This document shows positions 20,871 to 33,200 of a stretch of 64,000 bases of DNA, piece after piece. The position numbers were made by a program, and so were the translations under genes. This DNA comes from Kondoa malvinella (Eukaryota; Basidiomycota; Agaricostilbomycetes; Agaricostilbales; Kondoaceae), in NCBI GenBank assembly GCA_039545315.1, contig BCIM01000004.1, positions 832,643-896,642 of the forward strand, in the 5' to 3' direction. Each line of letters starts with the position of its first letter. Within the stretch, counting starts at the first letter, position 1. Under the pieces are notes generated by a model. That model was given only the letters and a program-made list of their open reading frames with translations, had not been told where the DNA came from and did no database searches.

Positions 20871-22627
20871 CTATACCCTCAAGCTCGACTGTGGACGCAA
20901 AGGACTGTCAGCAGGCTTTCTTGCAAAGCAATCAATACAACTCACCATATCGGCCCTGATCCTGGAGTATGACAACAAGCCTTCGATCTTGCCCAAACCA
21001 GCGATAGCAATATCTCTGTCCCTGTTCGAAAAGTTGCCTATCAGTGACCATCTCACCAACACAGCTTCCAGACGAACCACAGGTATTCCTTCGCAACGCG
21101 CTGAATGTCTTGAGGAGTAACGGCATCGACAGCAGCCTCAATCTCATGCGGCGCTTGTCTCTTGCCAGTAGTAATCAACTGCCTTCCAATATCTTCCGCA
21201 ACAGCCGTAGTACCATCCAAACCTAACAAAAGGGAAGCCTTCAATTGAGATTTGGCGCGTTCAATTTCTCCTTGGGTAGGAGCGATCGTCATGCGTTGCC
21301 ATTCTTTCAAAGTGAAATGACACAAGTCGTCCAAGTTCATAATGTTTTCTGAAACCATGTAAATACCCCAAAGACCAGTGTCAGAGTACGAAGTTGAAAA
21401 GGACATGTAGGAATTTGCTAGGTTGTTGGCTGAGATAATGTGGGATAGGCGAGAAGACATTAGGGATGAAGCGCCGAGTGAACGATCCCAGTTGCCGAAA
21501 ACGGATTGCATGACCAACATTGCGTAATAGTCTGGGCTTGTCCAACCTACACCTTCGACGGCAATAGCAATGTGGGCAGTAGACATGGTGTCATCACGAA
21601 TGCGAACGTCGGAACCGGTGAATGAAGTGTTTGACTTGCCAGCGACTTTGCCTAGTGGGATTGGGTTTGAAGAAGTAGGCAGGTTACCGAAATGCTTGTT
21701 GGCTAGATCGACGAGTTCGCTGTGGTCGACACCGCCTGCGCCGACGAGCACCATTCGGTCTGCAGTGTAGTTGTTGGAAATGTAGGATTGAAGGTCGTCT
21801 CTCTTGATGGAAAGAATGTTGGCTTTGGGTCCGAGGATGGTTCGTCCAAGTGCTTGTCCTGCTCACGCAAGTCAGCCCTAGGTCTGCAACATAGGATGAG
21901 GTGATATGTACCCTGGAAAGCAGTAGCGTGAAGGTGGTCAAAGACGACTTCCTCTAGCTGTTTGTCAACCTCTTCTTGTTCCCTCAAAATGACATCCCGT
22001 TCCCTCTCAATAGCCGAGTTCTCGAGTTTGCTGTTTTGTAGAATGTCGGAAATGATTTCTACAGCTTTTGGCACGTCCTGCTTGAACGATTTGGCATAGT
22101 AGACTGTTTGTTCCCTTGAAGTGTAGGCGTTCAAGTGAGCGCCCATGTTTTCTACTTCGAGTTCCAATGCGTTCTGAGACCTTTTGCCTGTTCCTTTGAA
22201 TGCGAGGTGCTCTAGGAAATGGGCGACGCCGGAAGTCTGTCAAAGCCAATCAGTGCTGGGCTATTTTGACCTCTCGAGCGAGATGAGCTTACAGAATCTG
22301 TCTCATTCCTTGAACCAGAGTCAATGAACATGCCAGTGGTTGCTGTTTGCGCTGTATTGCTCGATTCTGTTGACCCCAAAGCAAAGCCACATCAGCTATC
22401 TCTTTCACCAATTCCCTTGCAGCGGCGAAATCTCACCTGTTGCGACTGTAAGGCCATTGTTGAGCGTTGTAATCTGAGTGAACGGCGACTGAACTGCAGT
22501 CGCAAAAGTGCGATGCTAATAGAGAGAGCGGGAAAAATCTTAAGTCCTTTCGGTCGATATTTTGTGATGGGAATCAGCGCACCAGAGGTCTGCTCGTTTG
22601 CCTCAGAGTTCTTGCCAGATACGCCAT
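20871..22627 (-). CDS. MAS1: mitochondrial processing peptidase beta subunit
   Basis: MAS1/PMPCB is the catalytic subunit of the matrix protease that removes targeting presequences; it pairs with the alpha subunit MAS2. I set the start at 22627 because the first exon (22627-22583) gives [15 protein letters not shown] and the next [12 protein letters not shown], a basic, Arg-rich presequence typical of matrix import. Exon 3 encodes [14 protein letters not shown], and the following exon holds the zinc site [14 protein letters not shown] (HxxEH), with the distal region [20 protein letters not shown]. The carboxyl inactive-like domain contains [25 protein letters not shown] and [14 protein letters not shown], then a last exon ending ADMSSLRV with stop at 20871. 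About seven introns are needed. The order and length fit the M16B family. Confidence 0.94.
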
Positions 22628-22965
22628 GCGTGGTATGAAGGGAGAAGAGAAAAAGCACTGAGGGTCGCTGTTTGGCGAACGACTTGTTTGCACCGAAGTC
22701 TCCCGCTCGGCTTTCCTCGAACGATGACAAGGTCAGAATGCGTTTACAGTCATTGCAGAGTCTGTTGTAGTCGATTTCATTCCCTATTTCGTGCCTTTGA
22801 ATCATTCCCTTCGGCTTCTTGCGTCTCCCATCGCACGTGAATATGTACTCTTGTCCACTTACAAGCACACTCTCTCTCTCTTTATTCCCTTGTCGTTGTC
22901 TTTGTTCGCCCTAGAACTAGCCACAGCTCAAAGCGTATCCTGCTCAATTTCCCCGCATACAAGCA
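22628..22965. other. divergent promoter between MAS1 and the SDR gene
   Basis: No gene is supported in this 338-bp interval. Pyrimidine tracts (CTCTCTCTCTC near 22870) lie before the SDR start, a common feature of fungal core promoters. Confidence 0.5.
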
Positions 22966-24361
22966 ATGTCTCACTCTGCAGCTGAACGATTACAAGCTAT
23001 CCGCGCTCACTTACAAGCTGCACCGCGTACCAACAAACTATCAGGTCAAGTCTGCATCGTCACGGGAGGAGGCAGTGTCGCTGGAATTGGCGCGGCAACA
23101 TGCAAGCTCTTTGCACATGAAGGAGCCAAACATATCTATGCGTTAGATTACGTTGGTGATGGATTGGTCAAGCTAGAGGAGTTCATGAAGAAGAATTACC
23201 CAGATGTCAAAGTGAGCTTCGTCTAGTTAATCCCCTTTTTGGGGGGGAGTTACCTAAATGTTAGTTTCACAGATCACTACTGTTACAGCTGATGCAGCGG
23301 ATGAGGAAGCTGTGAGATCGCTATGCCAACGTGCGGTCAAGGAGGAAGGGAGATTAGAGTATGCTTTCTCCGTTCAGATTGCTGAGCGAACCTTGATGTC
23401 TTGCAGCATCTTCTTTGCAAACGCAGGCAAAGCCCACATGTCTAAACCTTTGGACGTCTCACCCGAAGTATGGAACGACATTATGCGAATCAACACTCTT
23501 TCGTATGTCTGACAGTCTGCTTTGACTTGCGCTGATGCAAAGCAGATGCTTCCTGGCTGTCAAACATGCTTCAGAAGCGATGAAAGTCACTAGCAGTACC
23601 AAGAAAGAATCGAGCGGAAGCATTGTGCTGACTGCATCAGGTCGGTCTCACTTTGGCGATTGATTGAAGTGCCCTGAATTTGTATCATAGTGGCCGGAAT
23701 GCGATACGGAGCAGGTGAGCTACTATCGGACTATCTTGACTGGTCGCTGAGCTGTCCTTCCAGGCGGAATCGAGTATTCGTGAGTGCTCCGTCGCTTTCG
23801 TCCGTTCACACGGACTGACCGCGACTGGCCAACTCACAGAGCAGCAAAAGCAGCGTATGTCTTGATATTTCCCGTTTCGATTGTTGCTCAGAACTTGCCG
23901 CAGGGTCATCAATATAGCTTCGCATGGCGCTAACGATCTGAGCGGGACAAATATTCGAGTGAATGCTGTTCTGCCGTAAGCTCTCCCTTCTCATCCACTG
24001 TACTGAACTAACTCATTTCATAGTGGTCTGATTGAAACGTAAGTCTCTCACCTTGCATTTCGAATATCAGATGCTGAAAAGGTTTACAGCGGTATGACTT
24101 CGCTGGTCTTCGATTACGCAAGAGCAAAAGGTGTAGAAAAGCGTATTGGCCAATTGAACGCTACTAGACGATATGGTGTGCCCGAAGAAATTGCGCGAGC
24201 GGGTCAGTACTGCTATTCTCTATTGTTTCGAAGGCTTATGAAAGTGGCGATTGATAGTGCTCTTCCTCGCGAGTGAAGACAGCAGCTATGTCAATGGTGT
24301 TGCGCTGCCTGTTGACGGAGGATTGTCGTCGTCGCATCCTGTTGCGGGCAAGAACTATTGA
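22966..24361 (+). CDS. short-chain dehydrogenase/reductase (classical SDR)
   Basis: A cytosolic-type NAD(P)-dependent oxidoreductase; the substrate cannot be predicted. The protein begins [20 protein letters not shown] and shows, after splicing several short introns, the nucleotide-binding motif [17 protein letters not shown] (TGxxxGIG), [20 protein letters not shown] (the NAG motif), the catalytic Ser region SIVLTAS, the catalytic YxxxK as GIEYSAAKAAV, then [20 protein letters not shown]. The end is [20 protein letters not shown], a typical SDR carboxyl motif, with the stop at 24359-24361. Residue spacing is that of classical SDRs of about 290 residues. Some exons are tiny (around 14-45 nt, between 23690 and 23860), so automatic gene callers may mis-splice this gene. 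Confidence 0.88.
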
Positions 24362-24469
24362 TCCGTTCTCAGTCTGGTCTGTCGGGAAAATGCGTTGTAC
24401 ACGGAACAAAGTACATTGTATATGATTGAAGTGGACTGAAGTACATCCCTTTGCCCGCCAAGACTATCA

Positions 24470-25844
24470 TTACCGCGCAGAATCAATCGACGACTCCCTA
24501 CTCGACAGTGCACTCGATACCAACACCGTCCTCGATCTAGTCGCTCTCGGTGTCATCTCTTCTCCCATATCCAACGACTCGACACTCTTAGCCAATTCCT
24601 CATCGCTCGACCATTCCACATCCGCTTCCAAACTATCTGTACTCGTTATTCTACTCAATACCAGCTCTTCTTCCTGCATCGATTCTTCTTCCCAAGTAGC
24701 TAACCGATCGGAATCTGCTTCACTTGCAGTCTCGGATAAGAAAGAACCAGACATGGATGAAACTTCCCAATCTGTCGTAGGAGGAGTAGCTAAATGTGAT
24801 AGACCGCCCTTGAGCGCTTGTGGGTTCGGTTGGGAGATGTTGGGTGCTAAGATGTGGGTGATGCGTCTGCCTTGATCGTCTGTCTTGCCTGTGACAGTGT
24901 TAGCATCATGTAATCAGATGGGAGTGGGACGTACTGAAACTGACCACGTCCCACAGTCTAGATATCAAGTGGCATAGATAGCGCTCAAAGTTGTCCGTGA
25001 TAAGCCAGCGAAGCTCTTTGGGTCCTCTGTTGAGCGGAATGAGCGGAGATCGGCACTAACATGCTGGACTTACCTGGCCAATTCGACAATGGCAGGCTCT
25101 AGATCCTCCTCATCCTGCCCCCGCTGGATAATCCGCTTATTCGCCGGTATAGAATGAACCAATGTAGGATCCACAACCCTTGTATGCTCATGCTCTGACC
25201 CATCAGGCGCCAGCCAGACCAAATTGTTCCGCACATCGAGCCAATCCACAAGTTCCCTTTCGACAATGGCTAGGAGTTCATTCGCCCTTGTACCGCTCTT
25301 GGCTATCCTCCGCATCGTTCGAGAACATCCTCGTAATGACATGCTGAATCTACCGCATGCTGCTGTATAGGGATCGGATTGTGGGGGTTGCACGGCAGTC
25401 ATTGTTGCTCTGCGCTGGAATTCAGGTGGTGGTGGATTAGGGAAAGAAGCTTTCTGTGCGAATAAAGGCATAGGTAGGTTGTGAGGACTGCTGCAGACAT
25501 GAGCAGAGCTCCGATGTGCAGCAGAGATCGCAAGCTCACTCTTTGGACTTCCGCCGATCTATAGCTGGAACGTCAGACATGTTGGCATTCTCGTGCCTTC
25601 TCTGTCTTCGCCTGCCAATCACTTTTGATTTGGCTGCTGCTGCGCTTGCATTGGAATGACGAGTTGGCTGTGACACGGTCTGCCCGCTCAGGAGAGCAAC
25701 GCGAGGGTTCAGGAATGCTGGCTGAGCAGTTACAGGTGCTGCTTGTAGAAGTATCGGATTAGCAGAGGTCATAGTTGCGATCGGCCGTTTTGAAGCAACA
25801 CGCACTTTGACCCGATGCGACAAGCTCGTCGCAGGTCCGGCCAT
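24470..25844 (-). CDS. conserved fungal protein, R3H-associated N-terminal domain-like
   Basis: Start at 25844 (MAGPATSLSHRVKVR); the first exon ends in a basic stretch (GRRRQRRHE, DRRKSK). Exon 2 gives CGRFSMSLRGCSRTMRRIAK and ELLAIVERELVDWLD. Exon 3 gives RGPKELRWLITDNFERYLCH and RLWDVVSF. The last exon, joined as SFSKTDDQGRRITHILAPN, continues into an acidic, Ser/Glu-rich tail ending at 24470. This series (GRFxxSLRG, ELxxWL, WxIxDxFxRYxxH, VSFSK, THxLxPN) matches what I recall of fungal proteins with the R3H-associated domain, which is thought to link to nucleic-acid binding R3H proteins. No R3H motif (RxxxH) is visible in this gene itself. The assignment is from memory, so moderate. Confidence 0.55.
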
Positions 25845-26181
25845 GCTCGGCAGCAGTGCTGAAGGCTAAGACAAGACACGTCCTTGGAGATGCGCTCGCG
25901 CTGTGCTGAAATCTGTGGCATAGTACCTTATTCTTGCTGTGCTGTGTCTGCGACTTGCTCTAGTGTCCTCTCGTCTCTTTTGTCTTACCCACGCTTCTAG
26001 CTCTCGCTTTCTGTCTCTGTCAAGAAAAGGTTCAGGGAAGCTGGATCACTGCGCGACCATGTAACGACCATTAAAGGCGATATGAAGTTTGCTCCTATGT
26101 TTCAATGCAAGACCGACCTTTCTGCCCAGTCAAAACTCCGCTCGCTGCATACCGAACTTTCCAACTCGTCGTCGAGCACTG
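25845..26181. other. upstream region of the R3H-associated-like gene
   Basis: No gene is supported in these 337 bp. It lies between the start of the minus gene ending at 24470 and the stop of the next minus gene, so it should hold the promoter of the former and the terminator of the latter. Confidence 0.45.
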
Positions 26182-27067
26182 CTATACCGTTTCTTGTCCA
26201 TCTTTGCGAGCTGCTTTCACTGACTTGCGCGCTTCGTCCATCGTCGCACATGACGCCTTGTGCCCTCCGACGGCTGACCAGTGAAGTGATTGACACTCTC
26301 TACGAGCAGCGGCGAGTTCAGCGATACGTATAAGCCAAAGACGTCAGACATACGCGGAGCAATACCGTATCGATTTACATCGAGCGCAGGCCATTAGTAC
26401 TCGTCTCTCTCCCGATTCTCTGAAATAGCATCCCGGTCGCTCGCAATGGCGCGTCATGAGTGCATCTTTGTTTAGTGAAGGGTCTCTGATTTTTCTGGCG
26501 TTCAGTCTGACTGCTGCTGCGCATTCGGCGTTGTTGCAGAAATGACCTACGCCAATCAAGTCCATGGACATCGTCCGGCGACAATCGTACTCACGGGAGA
26601 TGACTTGACTGCCGGACAGCACTTGCTTGCCGTTGATTTGCACGTCGCCTTTGAACTCGCACACTTTAATATCATGATCCGCTTCTGGGCTTAGGCATAC
26701 ACAACACTTGAGCCAAGGTTGATAGCGACCAGTGTCTGCACTGAGCTGATTCAGATGGTAAGCAGGTTGTCCCGAGTGCAAAGGTCAGACCGACCCGAGT
26801 GAGATGTCGAGTGATGGCTTTGACATGTAAAGAGCCAGCAGTCCAAGTCGTTCCTTTCTGGATTGTCATGATCTTATTCTCCGGTGCGCCAGTGAACAGT
26901 CGCGAGGGCCATGGCAATAGCGTGTCCACCATTTCGGTATGCTGTCCAAAGATTCTGACAATGCGAACTTGATAGCCGGAGGTATTGCGAAAAGCTTCTT
27001 CCGTTGAAGGCACGCTTGTTTGACCATCCAAAGTGCGGCCATCAGGTGCTGTGTACTGGTAGAGCAT
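26182..27067 (-). CDS. MYND-type zinc finger protein
   Basis: Starts MLYQYTAPDGRTLDGQ at 27067. Three introns can be removed in frame: the first gives RVDTGRYQPWLKCCVCLSPE, the second gives VISRHFCNNAECAAAVRLNA, the third completes the finger. The carboxyl-terminal MYND finger reads HCERPGC, then LMACARCKSIRYCSAECQSL and HWSAVGGHKASC, with all seven Cys and the His in canonical spacing (CxxC, CxxCxxxxYCxxxCQxxHW, HKxxC). A KAARKDGQETV tail ends at 26182. MYND fingers usually bind proline-rich peptides in partner proteins; no SET domain is present, so it is not a methyltransferase. An earlier Cys pair (CCVCLSP) may add another metal site. The role in the cell is unknown. Confidence 0.8.
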
Positions 27068-28497
27068 GCTGAGCGCTTCTCAAGCTTGGCCCCGGGACGA
27101 CGAAGAGCTTTTGCTGACGATCAGCTGAATACTAGGTACAGACGATACCGACAGGAGCAAGGCTGTGATTGGTATAGCTGGATTGAACGCGTCCAAGGCG
27201 GTGAACGTTTTCCGACGAATAGTCTAGTCGCCCGTCCAAAGCAGCAGGATATTTGCGCGTTGGTCGCTCGCGATAGCACTCTGGAGCAGCAAGAAAGGCT
27301 GGCTGTTCTGGAAGAAGCTCTCGTTGGACGCGCGCGCTCAAGACTTAGAATTTCGGACAGATTGATCTGTTGGACTCAATGCCTGGGTACTGCCTCAACG
27401 CTGTGCAAAATACGCATGAAGCATAATCTGCCATCGGCGGGCCGAATCGAGACCCTTCTGCCGCTGCTGCGCACCTCAAGCCTGAAATGTCGGCGAGTCT
27501 TCTTGAATCATGATATCAAGTACATTTCTCTTATGGATTTAGCTCTCCGTGCTTGTTCGCAAGATCCCCTCGACCCGAATTCTGCTCTCCTGGTTCCAAG
27601 TCGCGCATTGCCTATCAGAATGTGCGGCAGTCGACAGAAGCATCACAAAGGCGAATACCAGCAGAAGGCGAATACCAGCTCTGCTTGATTCGCATACGCT
27701 GTGCACTACCACGTCGGTCCCATCTAGTCCTTGCTACAGAGACAATCAGGAAACGATATCAGCCATGAATTATGCGCATGCTTGTAATCAGCTCATGTTC
27801 TTTCTTGGCGGGACAAAGTCAGAAAGCGTTATGGGACGTGAGTCATATGCACGAGACTTTAACGGTCGAGTGATTCTATTGCAGGTTCGCGCAAACCTTT
27901 CTCTCTACATTTTGGCGAGCGGCAATAACTGCATACATTCTCTCGCTTTTCACGATGGCACAAAGACTCTCTTCGCTGCGACCAAACGTGTGTACATGCA
28001 TGGACCGTAATGAGTGTGCTCTTGGCTATAGAAGATCTACCGTGGATGACCTGCCGGAGACATAAGCCGAGGAGGGGCAATCATATGAAGTGGTTTCGAG
28101 GAAGACGCTTGGCTGGGACCGAGCGAAGCGTGGCATGGCGTACAATCGCTGGGTTTTGCTCTGACTTTTGCCAGACATAGATTGTGTGAGTTCGTCATTC
28201 GTTACTGTACTTCAGCGGGAAGAGCTAAGACAGATGGCAGTTTCACAGGTACAAAGCTCTGACAGAAGAAGTGCCATCTGAGCATGGCGATACTCGAACG
28301 AACAGCGGCTGGTGTGATCTGGTTGTCCTGACTGCCCGGTCATGTGAAAATGGCCAACATGGCTTGCTGGGCTTATCTGCTGCCCCTTGCATGTTCGGAA
28401 GCGGAACAGCTACTGCATTCAGCATTGGGCTGCCTGTATTTCTTGGGAATAGCGTACCTCGACTAAGGGCATGTCCCGATTTCACCGGCCGCTAGCT
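27068..28497 (+). CDS. possible WD40-like gene, structure not resolved
   Basis: Long open stretches exist on the plus strand, but in different frames. Removing an intron at 27838-27884 (GTGAGTC ... TTGCAG) joins AGQSQKALWDVRANLSLYI and SGNNCIHSLAFHDGTKTLF, which has the look of a WD-repeat (WDVR followed by a GxxxxxHSLAFxxxxxxLFAA strand pattern). Further upstream, an exon-like helical piece (LEQQERLAVLEEALVGRARS) and downstream a frame ending at 28492-28494 (YKALTEEVPSEHGDTR) may belong to it. I could not make a continuous join, so a degenerate gene is also possible. The 5' end abuts the start of the divergent MYND gene. Confidence 0.3.
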
Positions 28498-28665
28498 CAG
28501 AGGAGAATCTCGACGAAGCTCTCTTCTCTGACCGAGTGATAACACAGCCTTGAACTCTTGTTGTCTCTCTCTCTATATTACCAAGTCACCGTGAGCTAGC
28601 TGCAACATATTTTAGAAGTCAACAAGTTGAATCTCCTTTCAGAGCCAAACATCCAAGTCAAAACC

Positions 28666-29625
28666 ATGCCTCCGTCAGTTGTCTCGCTCTACTTTGGCCA
28701 AGGCTGCTGCAAATATGCTGACTTGTATGCGCACGACAGTCTCCAGAAATCAGAAAGGTGAATTGACAACAGAAGGTCACAGCCCGCATTCCCCTTTAGC
28801 TGACGGAATTCCTTATCTCTCCAGTTTCGGTCAACAATTGACTGGTCATGACCGTACGCTGCTCATGATAGTCAGACCGCAACGAACAGAGCTGATATTG
28901 TCGAGGTCAGCCATGCATTTGATTGCAACTTACGATCCCGAAGATGGCCAAGACGAGACTGTCCTGCACCGCTCTCTATCTCGCACACTTACTGTAGGCG
29001 CAGTACATCAGCAGCGATGGGCTGTTAGCTGACGTCTGAGTCTACAGCGGGACGACGAGGACACCAGCAACAGCAAATCGCCCAATGTGTACATTGACGA
29101 ATTGAACGGAAGGTAAGCGTGAACGCTGTCATTAATCATGCCAGTCTTATAACCATTACAGTGACACGCTCGGCACTGGTACGCTCGGAACAGCTAAGGC
29201 TTTGGATGATCACGCTCACACGGGAATGTTCAGGGTCAAAGCAAGCCCCTTTCCAATCCGTCTATGGCGCCCTTGTAGCTCGAGGAGAGAACGTCTCGCT
29301 CTTCATCAAGCGTCGTTGTGTCGACACGCAAACCAAATACTGGGTTCCAGCCGAAGAAGGCACTTCAGTCGATCTTCAACGTTTCAGAACCATCGACCGA
29401 GCCGCTGAAGCTGCTGCTCATCAAGAACAAATTGATAAAGCCAGAACAGCCAGACGTCGTGTGAATGATGAAAAGGCAGCTGGTAACCACAAGGGACCCG
29501 CTGAGAAGTCGAGCTCTGCTGCTGAGCCAGAGCAGAAGAAGTCTGGTGGATTTGGTTCCAAGCTCAAGAAGCTCTTCAGTATGTCAAGATCAACGACGCA
29601 AAGTATGTTAGCTGATCCTGCATGA
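28666..29625 (+). CDS. uncharacterised protein with Lys-rich C terminus
   Basis: A splice model with several short introns gives one frame: MPPNQKADGIPYLSSFGQQL, then HLIATYDPEDGQDETVLHRS, RDDEDTSNSKSPNVYIDELN, GSDTLGTGSKQAPFQS, VYGALVARGENVSLFIKRRC and VDTQTKYWVPAEEGTSVDLQ. It ends in an Ala/Lys/Glu-rich helical tail with EQKKSGGFGSKLKKLF. The intron with donor GTACGCTCGG (near 29180) is needed to keep the frame. I do not recognise the family. The middle looks beta-rich and the basic amphipathic end could touch membranes or nucleic acid; both remarks are inference. No signal peptide is seen. Confidence 0.5.
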
Positions 29626-30244
29626 CAGGCTAAATATCTTGTCAACAACCTTTGTCTGGCACCACGTCTGCTCTGCCTTTAATCCAAACACTGTTCAAAG
29701 CTCCTCACCTCTCTTCAATTCAATATGCTCGCTCTTCGCCTCTCTCAAGCTTTCAATCGATGATTGGTTTGGAAGTCGCGATGAGTATCATATTTCAAGC
29801 GGAGGCAACTAGGGACTATCTTTATGTGCTTTTATATTACACTCTCGAATAGTATCAAATTGCTTGTACCAACCACCTTGCTACCGACTTGCACGACTTG
29901 GGTGTTTTGATTTTCGACGTTGATTATCAATTACCGACAGCCAAGCTATTCTATACCCTTCCGCTGTGCTGCAAACGAACCATCGATCAGTGCGCTATAC
30001 CCACTCACCCGAACAAGTCATGGCTGCCTGAGATAACCCGTTTCTCTATTGTATTTCCCGTTGCCTTTGATACCCTGGAAGCTCGCAGTGCTCTGCTGCA
30101 ACTCTTCTTGACTTCAGCCTTTGTCACAAGCAGTTGCATCACCATCGCTTGTGAGCAGCAGTCTTGTCTAAGCTCCTCACCAGACGTTGATCTTGGTTCT
30201 GGGTGCTTCAGACGCCTTACACTCTCTCTTTCCTCTCCTTCAAG
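29626..30244. other. upstream region of CSF1
   Basis: No conserved coding text is visible; short frames have no family motifs. The 3' part should be the promoter and 5' leader of the large CSF1 gene, with a pyrimidine-rich tract (CTCTCTTTCCTCTCCTT) just before its ATG. Confidence 0.4.
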
Positions 30245-33200
30245 ATGGCCGACCTGAACTTGCCAGAATCTGCTATCCCAGGTCTGAATTGGCTCTTCTT
30301 GGTGGAATGCATTACTGTTGTGACTCTAGCAACCTTTGTGAGTCCTTCTATGATCTTGGCACTGACGGAAACTGATGCAGTTCTTGCCTTCAAGTACCTG
30401 TTCTACCTGAATCGGTTGATGGGTCTATTGGTCGCCTTCATCCTTCGACTGTACATTGGCAAATCTACAAACTCGTACTTTGAAATAGGGTCAATACAAT
30501 TGTCGTTACTAGGTGGTCGAGTGCTAGTGAAGAACGTGCGATATACCTCTCGTAATGAAAGCATCCGTATCTCGCATGGCTCGGTCACTTGGCGATATTG
30601 GTTCTGGCGGGTTAGGGCATCGGATGATCTGCAAAAGGAAAACACTGCTCGACCTTGTCGCATCATTGCTCAATTCGAAGGCGTCGAATGGTTCATCTAC
30701 AATCGTACAATGTCCTATGACAGTATATTGGAGAAGTTCGGTTATGCTCAGAGAAGACCGCCCTCGCGTTTCGACGACAAGGCTTCCACCACTTCGAAAT
30801 TGCGTTCCAGATCGGATTCTACATCCGAAGAACAGACCAACAGCTCGCAGAAACAGGAAGGCATCGATTGGTTGTTTGAAGCTTTGCCAATCGATATCCG
30901 CGTCAACAAAGGTTCCATTGTTGTTGGCAACAACGCAACTCCGATGATCATCGTAGCCGGTTTCTCTGAAGTATCCGGTACTTATGGAGCAGTCGAATCT
31001 AGGTCAAAGCTCGATTACTATAAGCAAATCGCCCAACTGCATTTCGTCAATCCAAAAGTCGTCTTCCGCACCAACCAAGACTATGTCCAACCTATGGTCG
31101 CACACGGAGAACATGTGGTCACTCGACTCAGCGAGGAAGAAGTGTTTGAGCAACAGGCGCAAGAGGGGAATTGGCTCAGCATTGCCGACTTCCATGTCTT
31201 TCGAGCGAAAATGGTCAATTTTAGCAAGAAAGGGTTGAAGCGATTGTTGAGTGATTTGTCTCGAGGATCGGACAAGGGCAAGCCTTGGGAGGGCCTGGCT
31301 CGCTATAGGGACAGCATTTCGGACGCTGGTCAATCCCTTGATTACGCAAAAGTGGCCACCTTGCTTGACGCACCTTCGCTTGACCTCACCTATTATGCCG
31401 ATGTTGCTGGGAAGGTCCCATCAGATGCTGCACCATTGACGAAACAAGCTGGCCTCGAGACCCTCGAACTTGGCAACAGTGGCTTCTCGCCAGAATGGGG
31501 TGTCGATTTGGCCATTCATGGCGGAACGATCAACTATGGTCCTTGGACAGATAGTCAGAGAGCCATCTTCCAAAACATCTTCTTCCCTCCTTCCTTTTTC
31601 GACAACGAACAAACGCCGATGCTCAAGGCTGGCGACGTTCGGCTTCACACTGGGATGAAGGTCTTTATTAATTTCACCTCGTCGACTACATTGCGATTAC
31701 CGACTCGTGAACCGTCAAACGACTGGAAGTACGATGCAGATGGGAAAGACAATAGCTCAATCATTGACGGAGCTAGGCGACCGTTCGGCTGGATCGATCT
31801 AGAAGTCGGACCAGATTCTTCTATTAATGTCGTCGTGCCTATGGTCACTGGTCCGCAAGGGTATGAAACCTTGTTGGAGATTCACATCGTCAACCTCCTC
31901 ATTTCCACAAGTGTCAATTACGCCCATATGCTCAAAGCAAGGACATGCCATGTTTCTGCTCAAATGCCTGTCCCTCTTGGCTGGGACGAAGCGCGAACAT
32001 GGTTCTTCGATATCACGCTGTCAAAAGGTCCAGAAGATACTCATTCCGAAGTGATCCTGCTCCGCGACCACGTCAATTTGCTCACCGACATGGTTTCTGA
32101 CTTTCTTTCGGGACCTTCAGCCAGCTACGAGCTCTTTGTGCCCGTTTCTTACTCGATCAAGATTGCTCTGGTCGATCTATGCCTCACCCTTTTCCTGAAC
32201 GAGGGCAACATCATCAATAACCCAACCGAGAAGTCAGACAATACCTTGTTACTGCTCAAAGCGCCCAAGACTAGTGTGGACCTGCAGATCCCATCTCAAG
32301 TATTTCAGCAAGCGATATCTCAGGTGTTCTTCCATGTTGAGGTGAGAGCCAACAGTGATGAAGCACTTTGTTTTTCGCTGAGTCCACGCCGCGTAGACCC
32401 ATGATGCAGCGCTTTCGATGACTGTTCCAGCATGGAACACACTTGCTGCTTTCGCCACCGAGAGGACGACCGAGTTTGGCAAGATACAGACGGCAATCAT
32501 CAAGGGCAGTTATCTTTCATACAACGAGATACATCCGGGAAATGTGGAAGTGCTGGATCTGGATATCAAAGTGCGTTCATCCAATCCCGCACCTGACTCA
32601 TCTGACATATGCCCTAGCTCGAGCGGACTGTATTCAAGCCTCTCGGATGGACAATCAGGCAGCTTCTCAGTCTCAAAGATGTCTATTTCGGCATGTTTAC
32701 TCACTTTTTGACACTGGAAGAATACCGTCACAAGACATCGCTCGGCTTGATTGGCGACCCAGTAAAGCAAAAATATCGCCCAGGAACGAAAAATCCATAT
32801 CAGGTCAATCTGAAGCTGTCAGCGAAAGATTTGATCGCTGTTATGTCGCAAGGTTTGTCTCTTTCATCTGCTCACGGCATTTGAAGCACTGAACCTGAAC
32901 CTGTGACGCAGAGGTCTATGATTGTAAACAGGGTGCTGTTCTCTCTGTGGCACATCTTGACGTAGACCTGCGGAACCATGACTATTTTATGTTTGTTCTT
33001 CGCTGTTCCCTCTGCTGTCGTGCCTGACATATCGTGCAATATCAGGGAGATGGATTTGGATATCGGTCAGCTACGAGGGTCCGTGTACTGATGCTAAGCA
33101 ATGCCGTTACTGATGGTCAGTCCAAACAGGCATATTACCGACGATTGCGAGAGGTTCATATCGCCTGTTCCGCGCTTTGATCTCTCGTATATAACAACAG

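Noticed and set aside
29119..29240. Frameshift in the 28666-29625 gene
   Set aside because: Using the donor GTACGCTCGG and the acceptor TTCAG before GGTCAAAG gives a 54-nt intron and a continuous frame, so no lesion is needed.
30338..30392. Reading straight through the first CSF1 intron, as the frame is open
   Set aside because: The intron is a multiple of three, so the frame stays open either way. Removing it gives the family-like ATFYLFYLNRLMG, whereas read-through inserts unrelated residues.
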